From contig CM054141.1 in assembly GCA_028751875.1 (NCBI GenBank), forward strand, positions 74,771,075-74,835,074: a stretch of DNA of 64,000 bases. Direction: 5' to 3'. Below the pieces are notes generated by a model. It saw only the letters and a list, made by a program, of their open reading frames with translations, searched no databases and was not told where the DNA came from. The translations under genes were made by a program, and so were the position numbers. The DNA is from Rapana venosa. Lineage: Eukaryota > Mollusca > Gastropoda > Neogastropoda > Muricidae. Positions 44,040 through 56,484 of this stretch are shown here, piece after piece. The stretch's first letter is position 1. Each line of letters begins with the position of its first letter.

Positions 44040-45610
44040 AAGGCAGAGAGGACAGACAGAAAGCAGATTGAAAGATAGACAGAGAGACAGAATGAGAGAC
44101 AGATTGAGAGACAGACAAGAGAAGGACAGACAGAGAGACAGACAGAGAGACACAGATTGAGAGGGGGACTGATTGAGAGACAGATTGAGAGACAGATTGA
44201 GAGACAGATTGAAATGACAGAGAGGAAGATAGTGAGACAGACAGAGGAGACAGACAGAGAGACAGATTGAAAGAAGACAGGAGGGCAGATTGAGAGACAG
44301 ATTGAGAGACAGACAGAGAGACAGGATTGAGAGACAGATTGAAGAAGAGAGACAGATTAGTGAGACAGAAGAGAGACAGATTGAGAGACAGATTGAAAGA
44401 AGGGACAGAAGGAGTCAGATTGAGAGACAGATTGGAGACAGATTGAAAGACAGAGAGAGACAGATAGTGGAGAACGGACAGATGAGACAGGATTGAGGAG
44501 GTCAGATTGAAGCCCCAGAACAGAGAGACAGATTGAGAGACAGATTGAAAGACAGAGAGACAGATAGTGAGACTGACAGAGAGACGATTGAGAGACAGAT
44601 TTGAAAGACAGACAGAGGAGTCAGATGAGAGCATATTAAAAGACAGTGAGACAGATAGTGAGACTGACAGAGAGACAGATTGAGAGTCAAATTAAAAGAC
44701 AGAGAGACAGATAGTGAGGACAGACAGAGAGACAGATTGAGAGACAGATTGAGAGGACAGACAGAGGACAGAGTGAAAGACAGACCAGAGAGACAGGCAC
44801 AGATGAAAGGACAGATGAGAGTGAGACAGACAGAGTGGACAGACAGAGAGTAGATTGAGTGACAGACAGAGAGGGACAGATTGAGTGACAGACAGAGAGA
44901 CAGATCGATGAGACAGAACAGAGACAGACAGAGAGAGATAGACTGAGAGACAGACCCCAGAGACAGATTAAAAAGACTGATGAAGAGCTACAAGCACACG
45001 ACAGAATGAGACTGCATTGTGTGACGCAATTAGAGTCTGACCAGAGACTGATTGTGAGAAGACAGAGAGGGACAGCAGGATTCGAGACAGACAGAGAGAC
45101 AGACAGAGAGAGATAGACTGAGAGACAGCAGAAGAGACAGATTGAGAGAAGAGAGAACAGATCGAGGACAGACAGAGGGACAGACAGATGAGAACAGCAG
45201 GAGTGATAGACTGAGAGACAGGACAGAGGACAGATTGAGAGACAGACAGAGGGGACAGACTGAGAGAGAATAACAGAGAGACAGGGACATTGAGAAGATT
45301 GAGAGGGACAGATTGGAGAGACCAGACAGAGAGACATATGAGAGAGACGACAGAGAGCAGACAGAGAGGACAGATTGAGAGACAAGATTGTAGAGGGACA
45401 GACAGAGAGGAATTGAGAGACAGATTGAGAGAGTTAGATAACAGATTGAGAGACAGACAGAGGACAGATTGAGAGACAGGTCAGACAGATTGAGAGACAG
45501 AGAGGGAGACAGACAGAGAGGGACAAACAGAAAGACAGACAGAGAGACAGACTGAGACAGACAGACATACAGAGAGACAGACTGAGAGACAGACAGAGAG
45601 ACAAATGGGC
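44040..45610. repeat. Purine-rich GACAGATTGAGA-type minisatellite
   Basis: About 1.57 kb made of the words GAGACAGATTGA, GAGACAGACA and GAAAGACAGA in irregular order, with short words (8-22 bases) rather than a fixed period. One strand is overwhelmingly purine. Related arrays occupy 49395-50005, 59465-60285 and 63040-64000; each begins a short distance after a CAGTCTTGCATAC-like word. Confidence 0.95.
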
Positions 45611-45624
45611 AGACAACAGACAAA

Positions 45625-45943
45625 AATCCTTTCTTTAACAGCCTATAATACGAGGACTCCTATGTTCTGGTGCTTGCTTCAACAGCAGTGTTCCTCGGCC
45701 TACCTGACCCCTACACCTCAAAGGGAAACAACCTCTGTCATGAAGTACGTAGACAGCAGCAGTTATCTCTGCCTGTAATACTCCATGCTCATGAACGGTC
45801 AGTGATTCTGATCAGAGTTTAACATGTTGAACTTAACCAATGAAACTAATAAGTCAGTGGCAAAGAAAACCACCACATGCAAACACTTTCCACACGCACG
45901 CACACGCGCGCGCAATCACGCACGCGCGCGCGCACGCAGGCAC

Positions 45944-45974
<31 letters not shown>

Positions 45975-46560
45975 ATGCATGCTGGAGTGTGTTTTGGGTG
46001 TGGGGGTGGAGGTGGGAGGGGGTACGTGCGCATTGTGCGTGCTTGCGCGCTCGCGTTAGGTGCGTGGAATGCGCGCACGCGGACGCGCACGTACGCTAAC
46101 ATGGGCCTGCACATGATCAATCATCGGACATTGTTGTCTGCTACTCCTGTTCTCTCACCAGCGCCTTCTTCCCTCACATTTCAATCAGCGCTACAACTCT
46201 GAACTTGCAGAAGAAAAACTGCAGTTTTTCAGCAACTGGCGAGCAGCAGTGCAGCAACACGCTGAATCAGAGCTGCTACACACACACAACACAATTGTTG
46301 GGTATACTGACTCTGGTAGATCTGTCTGTGTCTGTATGTCTGTCCCTGTCTTCCTATTTTCCTCAGTCTATCTATATCGCGCGTGTGTGTTTTTTGGGTT
46401 GTGTGTGTGAGTGTGTTTTTTATGAGAGGAGAGAGAGAGAGAGAGAGGGGAAGCTAGGGTGAGAGAGAGAGAGAGTGGGAGAGAGATGAGAGAGAGAGAG
46501 AAGAGGGAGAGAGAGAGAGAGGTTGAGATGAGAGCTGGTTGGCGTGTAGACTAAGGGAAA
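45625..46560. repeat. Spacer of unit A shared with 60287-61250
   Basis: Unique-looking words such as GGTGCTTGCTTCAACAGCAG, ACTCCATGCTCATGAACGG and CACATTTCAATCAGCG recur in order at 60287-61250, separated by CA, GCGC and GA tracts. Confidence 0.85.
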
Positions 46561-47330
46561 GAATCTATAAAAGAAATGCAGTTTGTTCCCTTTACATTGT
46601 TCTCCTATTTATTTATCTGTCCATTTATTACTTTAAGACCAATTTGTTTGAATATCGAGTACAAGGAAATTGTGCTAAAATGATTATTTTTTAGGAATAG
46701 AAAGATATAATTGACAAAAAATGTCTACTGTATAAAGAAATATATAAATTGATACTATTGCAAACAGGCGTTGCATGACTAAGGGAAAGAACAATCTTTT
46801 AAAGAAGTTGCGTTTGTTTCTGAAACATCTGTTTTTTATTTTTTATATATCTATATCCTTTTTTGTAATTAATTCCTATTTATTTATTTTACAGAAAAAG
46901 TGGTAAATAGATGTTGATATAGATAGTTCATTGTAAAATTTAGATATAAAACGGTGACAACATAGATATATTTTAAATTATTTATCATGAAACAAGTAAA
47001 AAACACAATCTTACAAACTTACTTGTTCTGCCTGTTTTATCATATGAATAGCTGAAACATCGGAAATCTCTGCTTAATTCTGTGGTTCTTAAGTTCTGTC
47101 TTTATATTCGTTGCAAACACAGGACCATGGCTTGTTCTTTTTATAAGTTCCTCTCTCTCTCTCATCTAACTACTTACAATACAAGAGAGAAAAAGGACAC
47201 AGCCACAGGAGAGACAGGCAATAGAGACTGAGGAAATAAACACAGTCCACACACACACACACAATCACACACACACACACACACACACACACCCCACTCA
47301 CTCACACACTCACACACAGAGATCGGATTG
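46561..47330. other. AT-rich spacer shared with unit B
   Basis: No gene. Words GACTAAGGGAAAGAACAATC and AAACTTACTTGTTCT have counterparts at 61480 and 61725. Ends in a (CA)n tract (about 47245-47320). Confidence 0.7.
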
Positions 47331-47384
47331 ATGGTCTACAGGTAAACCCTGCCGCTTAGAAAGTTACTTTCCCCTATCCAACTT

Positions 47385-47500
47385 AGATCATGAGTGGTGG
47401 TCTGGGTGCTAGTCTTTCAGATGAGATGATTAAACGAGGTTCCTGTGAACATACATTTACTGCATGTAAAAACCAAGAACCCACTGACAGAGAGTTGTCA
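47385..47500 (+). mobile_element. SINE family B fragment
   Basis: GTGCTAGTCTTTCAGATGAG, ATGATTAAACGAGGTTCCTG, and AAGAACCCACTGACAGAGAG followed by TTGTC. These words, inverted, make up the fuller copy at 61879-62220. The region left of CTAGTCTTT is too short to hold the tRNA head. Confidence 0.65.
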
Positions 47501-47744
47501 CGACAGGAGAAGAAGAGCAACAAAAGGCAGACTGACAGACGCATGGTCACATATATAGCTGCACGTACATACATCCACGCGCATACACATATTATACACA
47601 CATGCATGCACGCCATTCGCGCTCACCACGCACACGCGCGCGCGCACTCGCTCGCTGCTGAGAGAGAGACAGAGAGAGTAAATGATGAGACAGAAACACA
47701 CTGATACAAAGCAGACAGGACTACCGCGCGCGACATGAGTGTGG

Positions 47745-48060
47745 GTGTGTGTGGGGGGGGGGGGGGGGGGGGGAAGAGATAGAAAGAGAGAGAGTGCATG
47801 TGTACGTGTGTGTGTTGCGCGCGCGTTGTGCGTAGTGTGGTGAGAGAGATGAGAGAGAGAGGAGAGTGCATATGTGTGGGTAGTGCGCGCGTTGCGCGCA
47901 CGAAAGTGCACGTCTATATGCAGGAATAGGTGTGCGTGCGCGCACTCGTGTGTGTGTGTGTGTGTTGTGTGTGCGCGCGCGTGTATGCGTGCGTGCGGTG
48001 TTTGTGCGCGCGCGCATGTGTGGTGTGGGCGGTTCCTGTGGCTCATTGTAGCGTGCGTGT
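47745..48060. repeat. Poly-G, (GA)n, (GT)n and GC-alternating cluster
   Basis: G run at 47752-47774, GA tracts and GTGCGCGCG-rich sequence. The long serine, threonine-histidine and cysteine-valine frames here are artefacts of these repeats. Confidence 0.95.
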
Positions 48061-48077
48061 ATTGTTTTCCCTTTCTT

Positions 48078-48250
48078 TCATTCTTATATTTCGAGGATAA
48101 TTGAGTAAAGCACATCGTGCTTTTTACATCAAGTCCCCATGTGTATGCAAATTTTATTTTGCAAATTTTGTCATCTGTTCCCACCGGCATACAATGAACC
48201 TACTCTTCCGAAACATCGTAACGGGTTTTACTCGTGTGCGAAAGGTGTTC
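48078..48250 (-). mobile_element. SINE family A, 3' half, inverted
   Basis: TTTCGAGGATAATTGAGTAA, CATCGTGCTTTTTACATCAA, TTTTGTCATCTGTTCCCACC and CCTACTCTTCCGAAA are reverse complements of the SINE. Confidence 0.85.
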
Positions 48251-48279
48251 TGCGCGCACACGCGCGTGTGTGTGGAAAA

Positions 48280-48512
48280 GTCAGACAGAGAAAAAGAGAC
48301 AGACATTGGACAGACACAGGGAGACAGAGAAGCAACAAAAACAGGACAGACAGACAGTGAGGGAGACAGGGTGACAAACAGGAGAGAGAGAGAGGGAGAG
48401 AGAGAGAGTGAGATGATGAGGAGGAGAGAGAGACAGACAGACAGACAGGACAGACAGTGAGGGAGACAGGGTGACAAAACAGGGAGAGCGAGAGGTGAGA
48501 GAGATGAGAGAT

Positions 48513-48553
<41 letters not shown>

Positions 48554-48990
48554 GACCGACAGACAGACAGACAGACAGACAGGACAGACAGAGACATATA
48601 GGACAGACAGGACGACATTGAAGACACAGGAGACAGGAGACAGCTACAATAACAGTCAGACAGTGAGGAGGACAGGGATGACAAACAGGGAGAGGAGAGA
48701 GAGAGAGAGAGAGAGAGAGGAGACGAGAGGAGGAGAGAGAGAGAGAGGAGATGAGAGAGGTGACAGAGAGAGAGAGAGAATTGAGACACAGATAGAGGAG
48801 AGAGAGACAGCCAGACAGACAGGAGGGACATACAGAAGACTACAAAAGAAAGAAAGTACGACAGATGCAGACAGAGGAACAACATACGAATATACAGACA
48901 GGACAGGCAAAGGAGAAAGAGAGAGACCCGCGAGAGCAAATATAAAGAGAGAACGAGGAAAAAAGAAGGGCATTCTGACAGAAGACAGAC
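48280..48990. repeat. GACAGACA and (GA)n purine repeats
   Basis: Begins at AAAAGTCAGACAGAGAAAAA, a word shared with 58287, then irregular GACA and GA words. Confidence 0.9.
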
Positions 48991-48999
48991 AGGAACAAC

Positions 49000-49129
49000 A
49001 CACAACACACGCACGCACGGCACGCTCGCACACATCCCCCCCCCCCCCACCCCCCCCCCAACACACACACCACCTCAACACAAAACACACCACTGACACA
49101 GACACAGGACACAGACACAGACACACACA

Positions 49130-49167
<38 letters not shown>

Positions 49168-49188
49168 AAACACACCACAACACCACAC

Positions 49189-49219
<31 letters not shown>

Positions 49220-49350
49220 ACACAACACACTCACACACACACAACACAAACACACACACAGTCAACACTTCAGACACAGAACACAGGTACACACAGAAAC
49301 ACAAACACACACACACACACACACACTCACACACACCACACACACACACA
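49000..49350. repeat. (CA)n region with poly-C run
   Basis: CA dinucleotides with a C run at 49036-49058. Confidence 0.95.
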
Positions 49351-49394
49351 CATGAGACAGTCTTGCATACTAACTGAATAGAGCTGAAAACAGA

Positions 49395-50005
49395 ATTAAA
49401 AAGTGCAGGCAAGAGAGACAGACAGAGAGACAGATTGAAAGATAGAAGAGAGACAGATGAAAGACAGACAGGAGAGGAACAGACCAGACGACAGACAGAG
49501 AGACAGACTGGGAGACAGAGAGACAGACTGAGAGGACAGAGGACAGATTGAGAGACTCACAGGAGACAGATTGGAGACAGATTGAGAGACAGATTGAGAA
49601 GAGAGACAGAGAGACAGTAATGAGACAGACAGAGAGGACAGATTGAGAGACAGACAGAGGACAGACTGAGAGGGACAGACCGGAGACAGACAGACGACAG
49701 AGAGAACAGACAGAGAGACCGACTGAGAGACAGACAGAGAGACAGATTGAGAGACGAAGAGGAGACAGGACTGAGAGACAGAGCAGCAGATTGAGGGACT
49801 GAAGAGAGACATCAGGCAAAGACACAGAGAGTCAGGACAGGGAGGACAGATTGAAAGAGAGACTTAGAGACAGACAGAGAGACAGGACTGAGAGACAGAC
49901 TGTGAGACAGAGAGGACAGATTGAGAGACAGAAGAGAGACAGATTGAGAGACAGATAGAGAGACAGACTGAGAAACAGACCATGAGAGGACAGGATTGGA
50001 GACAG
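49395..50005. repeat. GACAGATTGAGA-type minisatellite, second array
   Basis: Same word composition as 44040-45610. Ends abruptly at the start of duplicated block copy 2. Confidence 0.95.
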
Positions 50006-50008
50006 ACA

Positions 50009-51852
50009 GTCCTTACACACCACAGCAAAAATTTTATGCACAACATTCTGGAATGAACCCCCATAACATAACAAAATGCCTAATTGTTCCCTAAATGTGC
50101 TGTGTGCGTGCATGTGTGTAAGAGAGATGAGGGGGGGGGGGGGGGGTATTCTCATATTTTTTTAATGGATTTTCCTTTGAATTGTTTTGTCTCCATGATG
50201 TGTTTCCTGGCGTGGTTAATTTTTAAAAAAAATTTACCTATAAAAAATAGGGCGGAAGAGAGGAATGGGGTGGTGGGGGGGAGACTGGAAAGAGGTAAAT
50301 GGGAAGGGAGTGTTGGTATTTTTCATCATGTGAGATGTGAACGTGCAGTGTAAACACACCTAAACAATGCAGTATAATTATGCTGAATTATCCATGGGAA
50401 AAAATAAAAATGTGTTCACTCACACACCAACCATCCTCAGTATACAAAACATAACTTCAGAGAGGTTGTGCTGTTTTTCTAAGTTCTATAGAAATTGGCT
50501 ATGTTCACTCTGCCACTCACAACTGTACAGCGGGCTAATGAGTGAAAAATCATCATGCGTTAGAAAAGGCGTTGATGCTTTTAATTCCGCACGCTCGTGT
50601 CCATGAGAAAGAAGGGAGGCTGTGGTTTATCCATCAACACAGTGGCCTTGACTCAGCACACACGCACAGCTGTGTTTCAGGGTGAAACGGCCAGGTAGGA
50701 TTTCTAGGAGGAAAAAGAAAGGGGAACGCCTTGCATTCCACTTTTTTCTGACCACCCGCACGATGATGTGGTGCAAGGACATGCGACATTTTTTTCGTGG
50801 GAGGGTTCGTAGCAAGCGTGACTGGGGCGGTATGAACACTTTGGGCTGGCAAGTAAAAATTCAGTGGGTTGGGCGTTTTGTCCCCATTTTTTGCTGTCCG
50901 CAAGTAGCTGTGGTGGCGGTTTGTGGCGTTTTTCCCGAACAAATGTGCTCGACGCATGACACAGTGATGAACAAGCAGTAGAAGTGTCCCATGGGATCTG
51001 TCCAATATGGCAAGTGACACCAAACCTGCAAAGGGCAGCTTGAAGATTATTCTGCACCCATGCTACTTTGGGATGTGCTGGGCTGACTTGTTAGGCAACT
51101 TGGACGGCCAGCACAACGCATTTTCATTCTAGGACAGACAACAACAGTTGGTCTGTCTGAGCATTTGAAGATGTAGAAGAAATCTGTACTGTGTGTACTT
51201 TCAGGAGAGAGAATGTTTGGGAAAAATGCAAAAAAAGTGAATATAAAAGATAAATGACACTGTCAGTCTGTGTGTTCTTTACCACGTATGCACACATGGG
51301 GAAGGACTATGCAAGTGTGAATGTGGACCGTGTATGCACTTCATCTATAAACTACAACATCAAATCCTCCATCCCTACCTCTTTCCTTGGGTAAAAAGGG
51401 GGCTTTATAATAATAATAGTAATAATAATATATGGAATTTATATAGCGCTGAATCTTGTTAAAACAAACAAAACCGAAGCGCTTTTGCTCTCAAATCATT
51501 TACACGCATGCATCCATCTTTCACTTCAAACCCCGCAACATACTTTTTTCAGATATTTCCAATCGCCTATGTACACACAAACCACAAACACACACACACA
51601 CAACACACGTTTACACTCACACAACACTTAGGGGTGATGTGGGAGATGAAGGTGGCTGTTGAAAATTGGGACAGATATGAGGGGAAAGTGACAGGTCAGG
51701 AAAAAAGTGTGTTTAGAGGCTGGATTTGATGGTATCAAGTGTAGGCTTTTTTGGCGACGTGATAGAGGGGAGGTCAGAGGGAGCTTTCTCCATAATGATC
51801 ATTTCCATCAGCTAGGATATAAAACTCTGGCATATAATATCATCCTTTTCCA

Positions 51853-51885
<33 letters not shown>

Positions 51886-52049
51886 TATTTTATATATATA
51901 TATATATATATATTTATATAACACATTTTATATTAAACGCTGTTCAGATCACACACACATATCTATCTAAAAATTACCTTTTTATCTAATAAATCTACCC
52001 CCCCCCCCCTCTCTCTCTCTCTCTCTACTATCTAGCTACCCTCTTATAA

Positions 52050-52083
<34 letters not shown>

Positions 52084-52570
52084 CATATATTATGTATGTA
52101 TGTATGTATACATGTATGTGTGTGTGTGTGGACCTGAACGTGGATCTGTAACTTTGAGAGAGAGAGAAAAGAAGAGAGAGAAGAGAGGGGATTAGGATTC
52201 TGATGGATTCGGATATTTATTCATGTTTAGGCCACCGCCCTTCATGAAGGGGTTGGTTTGAAGAAAAGAAGTACAATAACAATCGATAAAAGAACATAAC
52301 AAAAAAACAATGCATCAGTAACAATTAACAACATGTTGAACAGCAATCCATATCTTATGACGCTGCAGTACAGTATCTCGAAAAGCTTATATGCTTTATG
52401 CAGAAAAAGAGAAAAAAATCCAAAAATCAGTATGCCTTGTAGATGCCATCAGCAAACTTAGCTTGAACATACATGGTTGTTGATAATATTTCAATGGGAT
52501 AAACCGCTGTCTAAGTCTATTTATGGCAGGGGCAACATAAAACAAAATGTACTTCATCGTCGTTTGCAAG
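50009..52570. repeat. 2.56-kb near-identical duplicated block, copy 2
   Basis: See 33645-36200. It lies exactly between unit A's final purine array and unit B's LINE remnant. It includes a LINE 3' end (51405-51785), the microsatellite cluster (51855-52130) and the ATTCGGAT-tailed retroposon end (52190-52570). Confidence 0.95.
51405..51785 (-). mobile_element. CR1/L2-like LINE 3' end, copy 2
   Basis: Copy of 35041-35415, here with GGCTTTTTTGGCGACG for GGCTTTTGGCGAAG and other small differences. Confidence 0.75.
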
Positions 52571-52599
52571 TTTTTTGTTTTAACCCCGTTGCTGGTGAA

Positions 52600-53061
52600 T
52601 ACTTGTGCAATTCTCAAGTATCGAGTCCACTGATGCAACATCCAAGCTTGTCACATCTTATTCATTCACACGATTGGACTACTGTAATTGTCTTTGAGCT
52701 GGTATGCCAGCATCATCAATCCACTCCCTTCAACACAGACACAGGCCACAAACGTCTGCTGCTCGACTTGTGCAAGAAAAAAAAACAAAATATGAACACA
52801 CCACTAGCTAAGTAAAGTATAGGATGGGTACCCTCTGTTTCAAATGTGTCCACAAGACTCCACCTTCCTATCTCTGTGAAGTGTGACTGTCTCCACATCA
52901 TAACCCTTCTCCATGTCGTTTCCTCTGTTCTAGGCTACCCACTCTGCAGAGAGCCTGGCCTAGCCTACCTTGTGTAATGTAAAATGCTATTGAAGATTCA
53001 AATAATCTACCATTGTTCTTTCTCCTTTTCCGGTCCCTCTCTAGAATGACCTCCCCTCTCG

Positions 53062-53065
<4 letters not shown>
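52600..53065 (+). pseudogene. CR1/L2-like LINE C-terminal remnant
   Basis: Sister of 40760-41045 but retaining about 200 extra bases (52812-53010), which read CCACCTTCCTATCTCTGTGA, a decayed form of the APSYLCE block, before TTTTCCGGTCCCTCTCTAG. Frameshifts throughout. Confidence 0.7.
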
Positions 53066-53092
<27 letters not shown>

Positions 53093-53099
53093 TGTTGTT

Positions 53100-56000
53100 G
53101 TCTTCGATTTTACATCTGTTCACTCTCAGTGATATTAGACGAGAAAGAAAAAAATATATATACAAGGGGTGTATGATAATTGAGGTGGTTGTAGAGGCCC
53201 TACTGAAAAATGCGAGAGGGAAAAAGTAGTCTAATCATGAAAAGAAACTGTGCAAAGCGAAAGATACAATAAAAAATATTTTTAAAAAAAAACACACCAC
53301 AGAAACAGAAACATAAAAAGTGATTAACGTTAATGAAACTATAACAAATGTCCTATAGGACTATGCCAGAGACCTTTTGCAATATCAAATGCCAAATTCA
53401 AATTATTGAATATGCTTCTAAGGGAGTTTTCAGAAAATTGAGGTAAAAAAGCTTTCGTATTCTTACATTCAAATATTATATGAGTATTAGAAATATTCTC
53501 ACCACATAGACATTTACTGTTTCTACTGAATTTGGGTTTTACGAATGCATTAAGTGTTTATTCTATAAAACAAACTATTCACTCTCTATGCTGTGGAGAT
53601 ATTTGAACAAGCCTTAGAATGGCTCACGACTCTTGCTTTATCAGTTTTGATGACAGATTCTGTTTAGAAATCTCTCTTTTAGGTGATAACGTATTCTGTG
53701 ACCTTTTCCATGATGTTTGTTTCTAAATAAGTGGTAGCCCTCATGTAAATGAAAAAGGTACGTGCAATGTGCTGATTCCCGTTCATGCTTTGCATCCTCT
53801 TTTAGCAGCTCAATCAGCCCACTCCATTTGGAAAGAATCCACTGTGTGAAGGCACCCAACAGAAAGTGACACTTGTGCCCTTTAAGGTTAAAAGGTGTAT
53901 GACATGATTAATCTCTAATGCAATGTTTGAAGTTTTCTTGTACCATCAGGATTTTAAAAGACATACAATACCGACTATAGAATCAACACAAATTAAGGAT
54001 TTGAAATATACACAATGGCAAAATCAAGAACATAATTTAGAGCCATTAAGACTGCACGAATTCGCGGTAAAAATCGAATGATGTTTACCAACAAGAATGT
54101 ATTTTCAACTTTTAAAGATGGTATAACAAAGCTGAACCTGTTTCTTGATTATCCATACGAATCCATCTGTATAAATTTGTAAATGATGAAAATACTTTTG
54201 AGGGAAAGTGGGACCGGAACATCAGAAACCATAATGTTCAGATTCTCATTTTTTTTTGCATTTGTTACCTCTATGTCGAAGTATGCTCTATTCATCTCCC
54301 ACGATGGGCAAGGTAATGTTGCCTCTCGTTTGTCCATTCTGTGTTGTTGACATTAGAATTTTCCTCTAGATCAGACACATATGTGTTAATGGCATTAAAG
54401 AAGATATAACTTTTGCTCTTTTAGGAAACTGTAGTTCAGATTTTTACTTCTACTTCCTCAGAAATGAAATTATCAGTTTTTCTTGCTGTTTCTAAGAACA
54501 TATTTTGCACATGCCAGTTGACGGTAATCAATCCAAAGGCAATGTACCAACTTCATTGTACGTTCCCAGAGCTGAATGCATGATATGGAACTCCAAGTGC
54601 AAGCCTGTAAGCTTTGCAGTCTACACATTTGTAGCTTTTTAAGTAAAGATTTTGGAGCGCTGAAAAAGATTCTTTGTCCGTATTGAATTTCGAACGAACA
54701 AGAGATGTAGCTAAACATTTTAGATTGAATTATGTCTTGTCCCCGAGAAATGTTTACTAATTATCTTCAGTAGGTTTAGTGCACTTTCTTGCCTTTGTTA
54801 ATAAGTGCTCAATATGTGTATTCCAAGTTAGCTTTGAAGTTAGAATAACACCTAGAACTTTATTGTATTTTTTGTATTCAATTATTTCAGTCCCAATCTT
54901 AAATCTGGGTAGTTTCCTCCGATTACTGCCATTATTAAAAAGCACAACATGAGTTTTTTCTGTGGACAAAGTAAATCCATTTTCAATCATATATTTGTCG
55001 ATGATTATCAGCTGGCTTTGATATACCCTTTTTAATGTAATTTAACGCTCTTTTGGTGTATTACGTTTCATATAACATTCATCCACATGCATATATCATC
55101 CGCATATTGTACTAAGATGATATCCTTTGATAAATTCATTGGAGATCATGCAGCAAGATATTAAATAGGATAGGAGCTATCACAGAACCTTGGGGTAGTC
55201 CCATATGAAGCGATCTAACACTTGAATATGATTTAGCCACTCTTACTTGAATTTTTCTGTCTGCCAAAAAACTTTGATATAAAAATACAAGTGCCCAGAA
55301 ACACCCATATTCTTTAGTTTACCTAATAATTTAGCATGCCAAACTTGGTCATATGCCTTTCTAATATCAAAAATGTTGCAAGAACATTCTTCTTCTTGCA
55401 AACTGCATTTTTTATTATTGTGTTGATAGTTTAACCAAATTATCTATGGCAGATTTATTTTTTTGAAAACCTGCTTGATTGACAGGGATTATTTTATTTT
55501 TATGGCAGAAATACATCAGCCTTTTTAGAATAATTCTTTCCATTAGCTTGCCAGTGTGAGAGGTCAAAGCAATTGGTCTGTAGCTGGTTTTGTCAGATTT
55601 AGGCTTTCCCTGTTTATGAACTGGAATGACAATGGACTCCTTCCACTTACTGGCATACCTCCCTCGATCCAAACATTTATTGAAGAGTTTGTGGAGTAGA
55701 TAAATGAAATATTGTTGGTAAATGTTTTCAACATTTCATTAGAAATTGCATCTGACCCAACAGACGTTTTCTTGTTAGAAAGAGATAGTAATGCATCTCT
55801 TACTTCGTCAAGTGAAATTGGAGCATTAATGCACGAACCGTTGTCAGAGACTGGGTCAGTACGTTCTGTTTTACTTTCTTCATCTGTTCTGTAGTTCCTG
55901 CGTTTTAGTGACAATCCTTCAAGACGCATTGATTCAGAAAAAATGTCTGCAAAGGCCTCTGCTTTTTCTATGTTTGATGGAAATTCTTTATTCTCCAATT

Positions 56001-56160
56001 GCACTGGACAAGTTGGTAAACTAACACCTTTTTTCATTTCATGATATTTATCCCAAACTTTTTAAGATCTTTATGATTTGAAATTTCAGTGGTACAAAAA
56101 GAAGTCCAAAATTCTCTCTTAGCCTGAGCTACAACTAGGTTACAGTAATTTTTTGCTTGT
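53100..56160 (-). pseudogene. I-like LINE, RT and C-terminus, 5' truncated
   Basis: Minus-strand blocks in order: VRDALLSLSNKKTSVGSDAI (about 55790), SYRPIALTSHTGKLMERII and NQAGFQKNKSAIDNLVKL (55450-55610), GLPQGSVIAPILFNILLH-like sequence (about 55150-55200), QYADD (55095-55106), FTLSTEKTHVV and YNKVLGVILT (54800-54970), and finally CLCGENISNTHIIFEC (about 53450-53530). The endonuclease seen in the sister copy at 19604-20340 is missing, so this is 5' truncated within the linker. Several stops and frameshifts interrupt it. It sits between two GT tracts of unit B where unit A has continuous GT/GA repeats, so it inserted after the duplication. Confidence 0.85.
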
Positions 56161-56204
56161 TTCTGTTTTACATTATTTTCTGACGTTTTATCTTTTAAAT
56201 AAAT

Positions 56205-56419
56205 TTAAATTGTGTGTGTGTGTGTGTGAGCGCTTGCGTGCAAGAAAGGGAGAGAGAGAGCGAGCGTGCACGAGCGCGCGCGCATGTGTGTGTGTGTGTG
56301 TGTGTGTGTGTACGCACGTGTGCAAGCGTGCACCCGCGCCTGCGTACGCACCCCCCACCCCTTTCGTCCTGGCGACAGACCTGGACATCCAATGGATGCC
56401 CCTGTGTGAGTGTGTGTGT

Positions 56420-56481
<62 letters not shown>
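56205..56481. repeat. GT/GA repeats of unit B
   Basis: (GT)n, GA and GCGC tracts plus TGGCGACAGACCTGGACATC, shared with 41240-41345 of unit A. Confidence 0.9.

Positions 56482-56484
<3 letters not shown>

Larger units (their letters stand above)
40755..50008. repeat. Large duplicated unit A
   Basis: Diverged counterpart of 52571-64000. Shared landmarks in the same order include the LINE remnant with CAATTCTCAAGTATC, TTTTCCGGTC(T/C)CTCTCTAG, GACAGACCTGGACATCCAA, GTGTGCAAA-CATGT, GCAAAGATAGAGACAGAAA, CAACCTCTGTTAAT, TGTGCTGTGTCTCTGTTTG, CAGTCTTGCATAC, purine minisatellites and GGACTCC followed by GGGCTTGCTTCAACAGCAG. Two SINEs (42243 and 42655) lie in A but not at the equivalent places of B. 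Confidence 0.85.

Noticed and set aside
44687..45623. Serine/leucine/valine-rich minus-strand frames that resemble membrane proteins
   Set aside because: They are complements of the GACAGATTGAGA minisatellite and break irregularly.
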